Notes under the pieces: model-generated
The model's input: only the letters and a program-made list of their open reading frames with translations
The model's database searches: none
What the model was told of the DNA's origin: nothing
NCBI GenBank assembly: GCA_039621445.1
Contig: CP154957.1
Coordinates: 16,500,595-16,564,594 of the forward strand
DNA: 64,000 nt
DNA from: Euglena gracilis
Taxonomy: Eukaryota; Euglenida; Euglenophyceae; Euglenales
Direction of reading: 5' to 3'
Part shown: one piece after another, positions 55,794 to 64,000 of the stretch
Layout: every line of letters begins with the position of its first letter
Numbering within the stretch: the first letter of the stretch is position 1
Program-made: the position numbers and the translations under genes

Positions 55794-58528
55794 TCAGACA
55801 ACGGACTGGATCCACTGGTCGATGCCCTCCTCGCTGCCATACCAGCCTGCCTGCCCAGCGCCGTGGGTGCAGCCATTCATTCAGTCCGGCGAATGCAAAA
55901 TTTGTGAACCACATATTTTGGTGCCTATCAGAATCAAAAAAGCGTTGTGAAACACAAGTATTTGGTTTCCAGATGGATGTATTCTTATTAACTGATAAGA
56001 TTTGTTTGGGTGCCGACAAAAGGCCACCTGGGTGTCCACACCAAATGAACGCCTGCGTGGGTGCAGTTCACCTCCACCACCGTGCGGGAGCCGCGGGCCA
56101 CGCTGATGCACCGCGGCGTGACGCCGTCCCCCGCGCTGGTCTCCTCGCAGCCGTTGAACTTGTAGGACAGGCCCGCGTTGCTGCCCTCTGTCCCCTGGAT
56201 GGTCGCAGGGGGGGGGGGGCGGCTGCGTTCCCCGAAATCTACCTGACCGGCAAAATAGGTTTTCTGGGCCACAGGCCGAGGTATGGGTTTCGGCGCGACG
56301 GGCCTAATTTTTTTGTGAATTTTTTGGGGGTCCCCTCCAGGGAGTCCCGCGCCGGGCTGGGTGGGGGGGGGACCCCCGAGAGTATTAAAAAGAAGCCCGC
56401 ACCACTCTCTCCCTTGGGGGGGGCGGTCTTTTGAATTAAAAAGAAACCTGGAGTGGTGACAGTGCCCGTTTCCATCCCCCAAAAGGTGCAAAATGAGGAT
56501 TCTGAAACTAAATGTCATGTAATGCAAATGCAAATGCAAATGCAATGCCATTTGCGAAATTCACATGATGGCATGCATTTACCAGTGAACTGCAATCGGC
56601 GGATGCGGTTGAGGTTTGCAGTGGAGGCCCCACATCGCCCTGGTCACCGACGCCACACACAGACACGATGGGGCAGCCGATGGCCTCCGGGTCGTCGTAC
56701 AGCAGGTTGGTCAGCTGCAGCGACGACCCGGCGGCGCTCTGCGGCAGGGTGGGGTCCTCCCCCTGCCGTCGCTCCCGGGCAGGCGGCGTTCCGCCATGGA
56801 CGTTGCCTCCCGTGTCGCAGCCCCTTTCAACGTTATTATTTCATTCTGTTATTGTGCCCTGTCATGTAATATTGTTAGTGTGATTTACTATCTTGATTTT
56901 TTTCATTTTATTATTCTTACTTTATTATTGTTATTATTGTGTTGCTAAGTCATTATGCCATAGCAATAGTGTCATGCATCAATGCATCAGTGCATTAATT
57001 GTGTTTTAACAAGGAAAGAGCAAGTCTCCCCCAGCTGCTGGCATTCTACCGCCTGCCACAGCAGCTGTTACTTCTCCAGCTGCTGGTATTCTACGGTTTT
57101 ATAACGTTGTTGCAAGGAAAAGAACAAAGCGGGTGAAGTTGCAAAGCAGCCTGGCCACGAAAGCGGCCGAAGGGATAGTTCTCCGCGCTGTAGTGCGGGG
57201 TGCCAAGGGTGACCAGGGAGTGCAGGGGGCGGAGAGGGGGGCGGTACACCTTGCCGTCGTAGACCCGGCGGCAGAGGCCGCACGGGGAGGGCAGTTCATT
57301 GACGAGGAATTGGAAAAGGGGGAACAAAAAAAACGGTCAGTAAAGCCGCCAGTTCTACAGCTGCAATGCTGCGGTCGACGTCAAACCTTGTGCATTCTCT
57401 TACTGAGAGGCAGTGCACCCCTACGCGGGGGGAGTAAATGTGCCCATCGGTCTGGGAAGGCTCGGCATCTGGGATCCAGGGCGTATGTGTCTGCCTGCTC
57501 GCATTGCTGGCAATGTGTACAAAACTCTGGGTTCCAACAGGCCCCTTCGGACATTCTGACCTGTCCACGGAGGCTACCGCAGAAATTTTCCACGAGCACA
57601 CATGGAAAGGTGTTATGGACAACCTGAAGCACAACGTTTCCCACAACTGGGCCACGGCGATCCCTGGCCGGCCTTCCCGGGCCAGGCCCAGGTACAGCCG
57701 GGCCAGCCACCCGCCGGCGGAGTGGCACACCAGCACCGTGGGGCCCGGCCCGCGGTCCGCCGCCAGCGCCGCCTCCAGCGCGTCCAAATAGAACCGGAAG
57801 CTGCTGCCCAACAGCGTCGGGAGCCACTGGAACGCGGGGGCGGCAGCCCATTCCCCAATACCTCCGCCACTGGAGGGCGGGGGCGGCGGAGGGCGCCGGT
57901 CCCCGACCACGGCCCCGACGTCCCGGACGCGGCGGGGTCGGGCAGGCGCCGGCCGCCGTGCCTGCCCCGAGGCGGCGTTGGTGGCCAACGTCGGGGTCGT
58001 GTGGCGGGGGGGCGGGATCCGTCTCGGGGGGAAACAACGATGGTTTGGGTCGCAGGGAGGGTGAGCCAAGGGGGAATGGGGCGCCAGGCATTGATGGGCA
58101 GCACGGCCACCGAGGCAAAGCAGTCCCGCTTTGAGCAGGGCGGTCCTCAAGCGTTTTTTTTTTAAGAAACACCCTGGCCCACCACATTCAACGATCCACA
58201 GGATTTTTCATTCCCATAATACGACCATTTTTTCCGCCAAAAACGGCGGAAAAAACGGTCATATTATGGAAATGAAAAATGGGTCAACTTCGGGCGAATG
58301 ATTCCTGGCATCCTTGGAACATCGCCCATCCACTCAACACGCCAAACATGCGTTTAATTCTCAACCCCATTCATGTCCAGACCAGCCATTGGCTGGCCCT
58401 TTGGCCTTAGAACAATCCTCAAAAAATCGACCGTCTCTTCCCATGTGGACCGCCCTGGCTTTGAGAGGGCGGCGCCAAAGGAAGCGTACGCATTGGCCCC
58501 AGCCAGGAATCCGGGTAGCACCAGAGCG
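55794..58528 (-). CDS. Alpha/beta-hydrolase (esterase/lipase, cyanobacterial/plant type), 5' end missing
   Basis: Likely a serine hydrolase acting on ester or lipid substrates. Exons are 58432-58528 (ALVLPGFLAGANAYASFG, the oxyanion-strand region), about 58039-58128 (SVAVLPINAWR), 57656-57826 (WLPTLLGSSFRFYLD and the nucleophile elbow VLVCHSAGGWLAR), 57159-57264 (SLVTLGTPHYSAENYPFGR), 56634-56806 (SSLQLTNLLYDDPEA), 56042-56194 (AGDGVTPRC, probable acid region, and CTHAGVHL, probable His region), and 55794-55850 (GWYGSEEGIDQWIQSVV, stop at 55794-55796). The motif order matches PGF, HSAGGW, LVTLGTPH, GDG and WYGS of the known family. Most junctions agree in phase. Exceptions are the 3' edge of the second exon and the acceptor before 57264, where no AG is present. 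The residue before His in the elbow is Cys where relatives usually have Gly. About 280 codons are seen, near full domain length. Confidence 0.85.
58204..58279. repeat. 35-bp-arm inverted repeat
   Basis: TTTTTCATTCCCATAATACG through TTCCGCC is followed after about 6 bases by the near-perfect reverse complement ending GGAAATGAAAAA. It could form a long hairpin, and sits in an intron of the hydrolase gene. Confidence 0.85.
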
Positions 58529-58635
58529 CTGGCAGAGGCCCAGGATGAAAAACAGACACAATGAAAACAACAAATGACAAAAAAAAATGGTCGGCGGGGC
58601 TTCTGAAGTTGAATGTCAGACAAATGTCGGTGACA

Positions 58636-59268
58636 TCACCCTTCAAGCCCACCCACATAATTTATCGAAATGAAGGTTCTGGGAGAATCGTCTCTGAGAT
58701 CGGAGACAAAATAAAAACGCACCCCATTCCGCACAACAACCGCACCGAACAACCACACCCCATTCCTGAAATTCGGCCAAAGCTGTCTCGAGCCACAAAA
58801 AACCACTTCCCCTGCAAAAAAATACAGAAATCGCCTCCTGAGAAAGCACGCAGCGGTAAGTGGGGCGCTGCTCATGGGGTTTGGAGGTGCCAACGATGGG
58901 CTCTTGAAGCAACGTGCCCGCCCCCTGATGTGGGGAACCAATGACGGACAGCATGCACACGTCGTGCCCGACAGCCTTTGGTCTTAATGGACCTGGCGAA
59001 GAGAAATGGAGCGCTGGAGAGCCATGCACAATCACAGAGATGAATGGCTGTGATGCCGGAGGTCGACAGATAACAAAATGAATTACATGTCATCTGAGAT
59101 CTTTCAAGCAAAACAGCTGCAGAAAAAATGGGTGGGGGACCGTCAACTTAATTTTCTGAGGGGGCATACCATCACGAAACGCTATGGACTGAAAATGGAG
59201 CCAACCGCGCAGAAAGGTTGTTGCGATGGCGCCAGCCACCATAATCAGGCACGCAGTGGATGCTAGCC
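58636..59268 (-). CDS. Upstream exons, possibly 5' part of the hydrolase gene or a separate gene
   Basis: Exon 59170-59268 (ATTCTTTAG acceptor, GTATGC donor) reads ACLIMVAGAIATTFLRGWLH, a hydrophobic segment. It joins in phase to an exon starting at 58992 (CTTCGCCAG acceptor; AVGHDVCMLSVIGSPHQGAG). A further exon begins at 58811 after a strong TTTTTTTGCAG and reads NGVWLFGAVVVRNGVRFYFV to a stop at 58636. If it belongs to the hydrolase, the hydrophobic segment could be an anchor or targeting region. The stop at 58636 rather suggests a separate gene, unless a donor precedes it (GTGGGT at about 58655). Plus-strand frames overlap here with one good donor (GTAAGT at 58855), so strand is not certain. 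Confidence 0.35.
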
Positions 59269-59279
59269 CTAAAGAATGC

Positions 59280-60210
59280 CAAGGGCTGTGTGGTGGTTTT
59301 CCAACTCGACCTTGCATCGAGGATATAGGCACCGCATCGGCGATGCTGGGGTGTTTGCTTGCCGGACGCAGCAAGGAACCTTTTATATTGGGGAGACCTG
59401 CAAGGAAGCAGAAACAGCCCGAGGAAGTGAAAAAGCCGAGTACAAATGCTTTTGAGCTTTGAAGACACACCAACCTTATATTTATTTAAATTTTCTTCCT
59501 CATCTTTTAAATGCAATGGCCCAGGTGCAACAGTAAAATGCCAAACCCTCAGAGGTGCCAAAACATGATAAACCAAATACCCCCCAGACTATCTCAGGGG
59601 GGGGGGGCGTCAACATTTGGGAGGGTTTATATTTGGTTGAAAACTTCATAAAACTGAAAACAACTACTTCCATTATACGAAATTTGACGTCTTGGGCCAT
59701 TTTCACGCTCCAATTCAGAGTCAATGGATAAAAAACTATTTCAAGAACATTTTTTTTAAAACATTGTGATGACTAACCTCTATGTCAAAACCTGGAAGTT
59801 TTTTCTTTGGCCAGCTTTTTTCTGGCTTCCTTTTGAGAAAGGGGGGAATTCCACATAGGTCGCACCCCAGGGGGTTCTACATTTAGGGGGGGTTGCTGAG
59901 CTCTTATCCTTTTATGGGTCAGAGCGACGCTTGCCAGGAGGGAAACCCCCGACTTTTGACCCCCCCCCGCCCCCCTCCCCCCCCCCTCTCAGGGCCACCT
60001 CAGGGGAACCAAGGTTTCCGGAACCGACCCCCGCCCTGGGAAGTTGTCTTTGGAGATATCCCCATTGGCTCTCCGCATCTGTTGATACCCATAATAATCC
60101 TAATTTTGCGTCTGGCCTGAGTTTTCCCATTTCAATGGGGCCAAGTCCAGAAAAAGGGACTGTGAAACAGGGTCTATCGGGAAACAAGAAAACATGTATT
60201 TTGGCAATAA
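59280..60210. other. Spacer
   Basis: A GTTTATATTTGG block and G/C tracts (59600-59620, 59940-60000). A short plus frame (59226-59462) overlaps the minus exon described above. No gene supported. Confidence 0.4.
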
Positions 60211-60219
60211 GTTGTCCAA

Positions 60220-60650
60220 AGGGTCCGATTCGAGCCCGTGCAACGCCCTATCCAGCGGTACCTGGCTTTCCCGGCAACTCTGCGGCGGACCAAAATTACG
60301 CCCCAAATCCGCAGCCTCGTTTCTTTGACGCGCTTTTCGGCCGCTTTTCGGCCGCTCTTGGCCTGTTTTTTGGACTCAAAAATGAAGCAGAATGAAAACA
60401 AATGTACAAAACATCAACTGAACACCCTGGAACCTCCTATCTAACCATGTTATGGTTTTCCCCATAACTCCACGCCTGGTCCGAGAAACGGCCATTTTCC
60501 GGCCATTTTGCGCTGCTTTGGGGTCCAAAGAATCAAATAAAGCAAAATGTCCAAAACCCAAAGTGAAGCCCATAAAACGCCCTGTCTAACGGTATTTTGA
60601 TTTCCCTGCAACTCCCCACCCAGCCTGAGGTATGGCCGATTTACGCCCCA
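60220..60650. repeat. Interspersed repeat copy
   Basis: GAGCCCGTGCAACGCCC, ATCCGCAGCCTCGTTTC and CATAACTCCACGCCTGG blocks follow the same order as 33270-33720 and, inverted, 7.1-8.5 kb. Confidence 0.7.
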
Positions 60651-60689
60651 AAACCCTGTGAAAGGGGGAAAGTGCAGGAAGGGTGCAAG

Positions 60690-60762
60690 TGCACCCAGAA
60701 TCAAATCTGGGTCTGCAGCACCATGTGCCGACGGTGTATCCGCTACACCACACGCCTCTTAC
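60690..60762 (-). other. tRNA-like sequence 1
   Basis: On the minus strand TGGTGTAGCGGATACACC resembles a tRNA D-arm / A box. A short way downstream ACCCAGATTTGATTCTGGGT resembles a T-arm, but its loop is not the normal length. The acceptor stem is poor. It looks more like a tRNA-derived SINE head or tRNA pseudogene than a working tRNA. Confidence 0.35.
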
Positions 60763-60831
60763 CACAAACACCTGTTTTATAGCCTGGACCCCACGGACAG
60801 CCTTTTGGAACGATAATATGAAAAGGCACAA

Positions 60832-60908
60832 TTCAGGAGTCGAACCTAGTCGAGGAGGAGCAGACTATTCATCGTCGGCTTCAACTATAGACCAACTGCA
60901 CCGCTGAA
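60832..60908 (-). other. tRNA-like sequence 2
   Basis: A 77-bp minus-strand segment begins TTCAGCGGTGCAGTTGG, ends GGTTCGACTCCTGAA, contains a perfect B box (GGTTCGACTCC) and has a 5-bp terminal complement. The D- and anticodon stems are incomplete, so an anticodon cannot be assigned. It lies 70 bp from a second tRNA-like sequence on the same strand. Confidence 0.35.
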
Positions 60909-60959
60909 GACTGACACTTATGGCCTTGGGGTTCGGACTCTGCCGTTTTTATTTTGGCA

Positions 60960-61669
60960 TTATTTGGGCAAAAAAAATTGTACGTTTCAAATATCTCGAA
61001 AGTCATGCAAAAACAAAGGGAATGTCCGACGTCCCCCGATGTCCCCCCCCCCCCCCCCCCCCCCCCCCACAATACCCCCCCACCCCCCCAAATGCCGCCA
61101 ACTCCCACCTAACCCCCCCCCCCACACAATATCCCCTGATGTATTGCAAAATTGACTAGTATTTTTGCGGGTGTCATACTTTTTGAGGGAAATGGCCAAA
61201 TGTTGGCCTGTGTCTGAGGGGAGGGGCTTTGTGCCCCCACCCCTCCCGCAAACCCTCAACCCCCAACTTCCCTTTGCGTACACACATTGATTTTTTCCGG
61301 TGTTTTCACCTTAAAAAATGGTCCTATTCTGCAAATTTTTGGATTGTGCCCGGGGGGAGGAGGGGCCCTCCGGATCCCTCTCTCCCCCCAAAATAACAGT
61401 GCGCCGGACTTTTTTTGCGATTTTTTTCTATCGTTTTTCATTTGACCCCAATATAGAAAGCAAATCTTACAGCGATTCCAAAAATGCTAAGAGGAGGGGA
61501 AAAAAATCGGGTTTACCCCCACACCCGGCCATTTTTTTTAGGCGAAAACATCGAAATGCGCAGTGTCCTTACAAAAAGGGAAGTAGGGGATGGGGGGGGG
61601 GCAGGGGAGAACATATATTGCAAAAAATGGCCCCCACTGGCCTTAATGGGGGGGGTGGGGATTGAATGG
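60960..61669. other. C/G-tract spacer
   Basis: One of the longest C runs in the window (about 24 C) lies near 61044-61068, followed by further C and G tracts. Frames here are Pro/Gly runs. No gene seen. Confidence 0.6.
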
Positions 61670-61837
61670 TTAACAGGGGAGCACACCATTGCTTGTCACT
61701 GGGGATCCTCGGAGGGCGGTGGTAGCCTCCAAGTGGGAAAGGGAGTGCAGAACGTCCCCATCGTGAGTGATAGGGAAGGCAAAGAAGAGAGCGCCGCCAA
61801 CCAATAGGACCGCTGCCCTTGTTCCCCAGCGACGTCT
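61670..61837 (-). CDS. Terminal exon with a membrane-like segment
   Basis: A near-consensus acceptor (CTCTTTCCACAG) precedes 61837. The phase-0 frame of 55 codons ends at TAA 61670-61672. It begins RRRWGTR, then a hydrophobic stretch AAVLLVGGALFFAFPI (about residues 8-23), then a polar end (THDGDVLHSLSHLEATTAL). The basic-then-hydrophobic pattern fits a single membrane span. A GTGTGC near the end could be a donor instead. The family is unknown and upstream exons are not identified. Confidence 0.5.
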   Translation of the reverse strand, partial: RRRWGTRAAVLLVGGALFFAFPITHDGDVLHSLSHLEATTALRGSPVTSNGVLPC

Positions 61838-62277
61838 CTGTGGAAAGAGGACCAAGAGGGGCGGAAAAAGGACAGCAAAGCTCGTTTTTATTATTATTAA
61901 ATATGTGTATCGCTGACAGAAAGAAAGCACTGTGATGGTGATGAATGCGACGACATCCTGTCAGACTGTTGAATAAAAGATGTAAAAACAAGATTCCAGT
62001 GCTGAATTGTGCTTGGTAGTGGGGAGAATTGGAAACGGCCATGCGACCTCACAACTGCCCTTCAACTCAATGAGACAAAATGGGTGACAAAATCTTTATT
62101 TTGTGTAGCAATTGCTGCATACTGAAAATTTGAAATTCAGGTGTGCGGACTTGTTGCATAATCGCTCGAAATTCAGGTTTTGTAAAAAACAAGAATTAAG
62201 GGGTCATATTTCGTCGACGAATCGAAAATTCCCCAACAAAAGTTCACGCATTCTAACCGGAGGCAGTTCTGCCACAG

Positions 62278-62427
62278 ATGCTTGGACCTCGATTTCCCTG
62301 TGGAAATGTCAGAGGTCCACCGTGCCCGGTGGGTCCGATGCCTAAAATGGAACTCCTTGGGGAGGCTGACTTGCTGGGGTTGGGGTGGCTGCTGTTCTGG
62401 CCTCTTGCCCTATTTTTTTTTGAATAG
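62278..62427 (+). CDS. Candidate small exon with hydrophobic end
   Basis: After a GTTCTGCCACAG acceptor the frame opens with ATG (MLGPRFPCGNVRGPP). It ends in a membrane-like LLGLGWLLFWPLALFFF before TAG at 62425-62427. It might be part of the plus-strand gene downstream or a short separate reading. A minus-strand micro-exon (62243-62288 region, after TTTCCACAG) is an alternative. Confidence 0.3.
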   Translation: MLGPRFPCGNVRGPPCPVGPMPKMELLGEADLLGLGWLLFWPLALFFFE

Positions 62428-62577
62428 AAACCAATATATGGAAACGACATGCATGACCCAAACCATACCCATATGGCACCGCTAGTCCTGGAAAATGAGA
62501 TATGGGCCAAATTATTGGGGGGGGGGGCAGAATGGGAAGGCCTACCAGAGCATTTTTTCACAGATCTATCCTTTCAG

Positions 62578-63611
62578 TTTCAGCCAGCTGCCACCCGCGC
62601 AGGCACACCCTCTGGCGTTTGTCCTGGGAGCCACAGGACGGGATCATATGGCCGGCGTCACATCCAACTGAGAAGCCGAAGGAAAGGTGGTGAAGACGAA
62701 GACGAAGGAGACGCTTGGGGTGCCTTGATGGCTGCCGGCTCCCCGCAGCAATCCCTGGACCAGGGCAATGCCTGGGTAAGCCATACCCTCTTACCCATCC
62801 ATCTAGCCCACCCTATGCTCTTATCCAGGCAGTGCGACCCTCCTCCTTTCCGCATTTCGATGACGAACTCCAAAAAAAGATGTGTTCGCATTGGAGACCC
62901 TAAACATTCATTCGTGATTTTTTTTGCGGGATTTTTTTTCTTTTTTGCAATCCTTTGCGCTCCAAAAAGATCGCCGGCTTGGGCCCCTTGATCATTTTCC
63001 AGCTCCATTCACTCGCTAAGTTGGGTCCAAACGTTTTGGCCCCATTTTAGGTCCATCCGATTTCGGCGTAACTCAATCCCGAAATTGTGACCCTGACCTT
63101 AATCCTAAACAGAACCAAAATGGGGGGGAAATGTGAATCTGGGTGCGAAACGGCAAAATCACAGTTGGCCCTAGAAATGCGACCCCCCTCCCACATTTCA
63201 CCATTCCCCCCGTGAATTGTTTGTTGCGATATGTGTGTCTGTTTGTCTTCAATGAAAAGAAACAGGAGTTCTGGGTGAAAATCTTGGTATGCAAGGATCA
63301 CATGCGGGGGATCGTTGAATTGAACCACTTTGCAGAACAAGATTATCAAATTTTATTCTGGGCGGTAAATGACAGCACCAGAGGCAGAGCAAAAGCGGTA
63401 GAAACTAGCTTCGTCAGGTCAGTGATTGCATTCGTCGCAATGGACAACATTCAGGTTTATGGGACGGGCCGCACCATCCAATGCATCCGATGCAGCCGAA
63501 GGGCGTCCGCTTATTGTTGTACAACTCTTCGGTCCGGGGCAATCCATGGTTCACCCAGGGCATCACCCGCACATTTTCTCAGGAATCCCGTCTGCTTTAA
63601 AAGCCGCCTGA
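62578..63611 (+). CDS. 3' part of unknown gene (three exons)
   Basis: Exon 62578-62775 (CTTTCAG acceptor, GTAAGC donor) is rich in acidic and basic residues (SRRKGGEDEDEGDAWGALMA). It joins in phase to 63260-63417 (acceptor after a TGTGTCTGTTTGTC tract; EFWVKILVCKDHMRGIVELN, then YQILFWAVNDSTRGRAKAV; donor GTCAGT). That joins in phase to 63455-63611 (ACATTCAG acceptor; EGRPLIVVQLFGPGQSMVHP, then GHHPHIFSGIP), which ends at TGA 63609-63611. The last intron would be only 37 bp. Reading straight through it is also open, so that junction is the weak point. No known family is recognised. Confidence 0.5.
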
Positions 63612-64000
63612 TGCTGCAGGCCATTGGTTGCACATTGGCATCAACCGTTTGCTTCAGAGGTCACCCCCCTCCATGGTAGGGGTTTCAGGCAGGCAGGCAG
63701 GAGGGTTCTGGTGTTGGGTGGGTGGTGATGGGGCACCCCCCGGCCCGAAATCGCCGGGGCCCTGAAAATGGGAAAATGAAAAATCGCACCACCTTGTCAG
63801 AAACGGGGGGAATGCTGTGGGTGCACTTAGAAAAATGCTACACTTAGAAAAACATTGAGGATGCCCAGTTGAAGATTGGCCGAGCTTTTCCCGGCATACG
63901 CAGGGCAGGAGGGGGATGGGCAGAGGAGGCCAGGGTCCGGCCACAAGACGTTGTGAACCGACAGCCTTCGGACAAAAGCCAACTCTCTCAGTTGTGAACT
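63612..64000. other. 3' flank
   Basis: A GCAG/GGCA repeat at about 63686-63703, a duplicated TACACTTAGAAAAA word at 63820-63855, and otherwise no gene I can support. Confidence 0.45.

Noticed and set aside
57296-58187. Two overlapping minus frames of about 270-285 codons read as intact proteins
   Set aside because: Only part of the first matches the hydrolase family. The rest is intron translated through Pro/Arg-rich GC sequence.
1-64000. Bacterial operon, prophage or plasmid interpretation
   Set aside because: No long uninterrupted genes, no ribosome-binding-site-spaced operons; the recognised gene is split into exons with in-phase introns.

Overview
The window is eukaryotic nuclear DNA, not bacterial, viral or organellar. 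Coding potential comes as short exons (about 30-180 bp) bounded by polypyrimidine-CAG acceptors and GT donors. Between them lie long introns and spacers full of G/C homopolymers, microsatellites and many copies of short inverted-repeat elements. One gene is confidently recognised, on the minus strand at 55794-58528: an alpha/beta-hydrolase (esterase/lipase) of the type widespread in cyanobacteria, algae and plants. This suggests an alga or other photosynthetic protist with a repeat-rich genome. I cannot name the lineage from sequence alone.

The backbone of the window is a set of five diverged, same-strand (minus) paralogues near 1.0-2.7, 17.5-21.1, 29.7-32.9, 43.8-45.6 and 53.8-54.5 kb. Each has exon A beginning at an ATG (motif MCQL-DFSYAVP) and exon B (motifs QDGLSSE and VPLWALPRP). 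Copies 2-5 also have exon C (SFHAAP and FGIVE). Differences between copies are often silent in these frames, so the family has evolved as protein. I do not recognise it. Copy 3 is interrupted by a transposable element and copy 4 looks degenerate.

Other genes lie between and around the paralogues on both strands. They include a multi-exon plus-strand gene at 8963-9807, a minus-strand gene with a secretory-type N-terminus at 11950-16306, a plus-strand gene starting head-to-head with it at 16517, and smaller sets at 23.2-23.7 (-), 40.7-41.1 (+), 41.3-41.6 (-), 42.8-43.7 (+), 49.6-49.9 (+), 61.7-61.8 (-) and 62.6-63.6 (+) kb. Most are joined only by matching splice phase and have no recognised family. 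All exon models are read by eye; none has transcript support here.

The rest is repeat. There are hAT-like miniature elements with 8-bp target duplications (5152-5625, 9932-10377, 19870-20152, 32365-32795) and C-tract-ended elements mostly flanked by TA (3651-4208, 26382-26998, 35246-35660). There is also a 165-bp tandem repeat at 6.8-8.1 kb, a larger interspersed repeat near 7.1-8.7, 18.8-19.9, 33.3-34.4 and 60.2-60.7 kb, and a repeat carrying short telomere-like TTAGGG words. A small GGCGC-loop-GCGCC hairpin recurs more than a dozen times. Assembly errors in the G/C runs may explain some apparent frame breaks.
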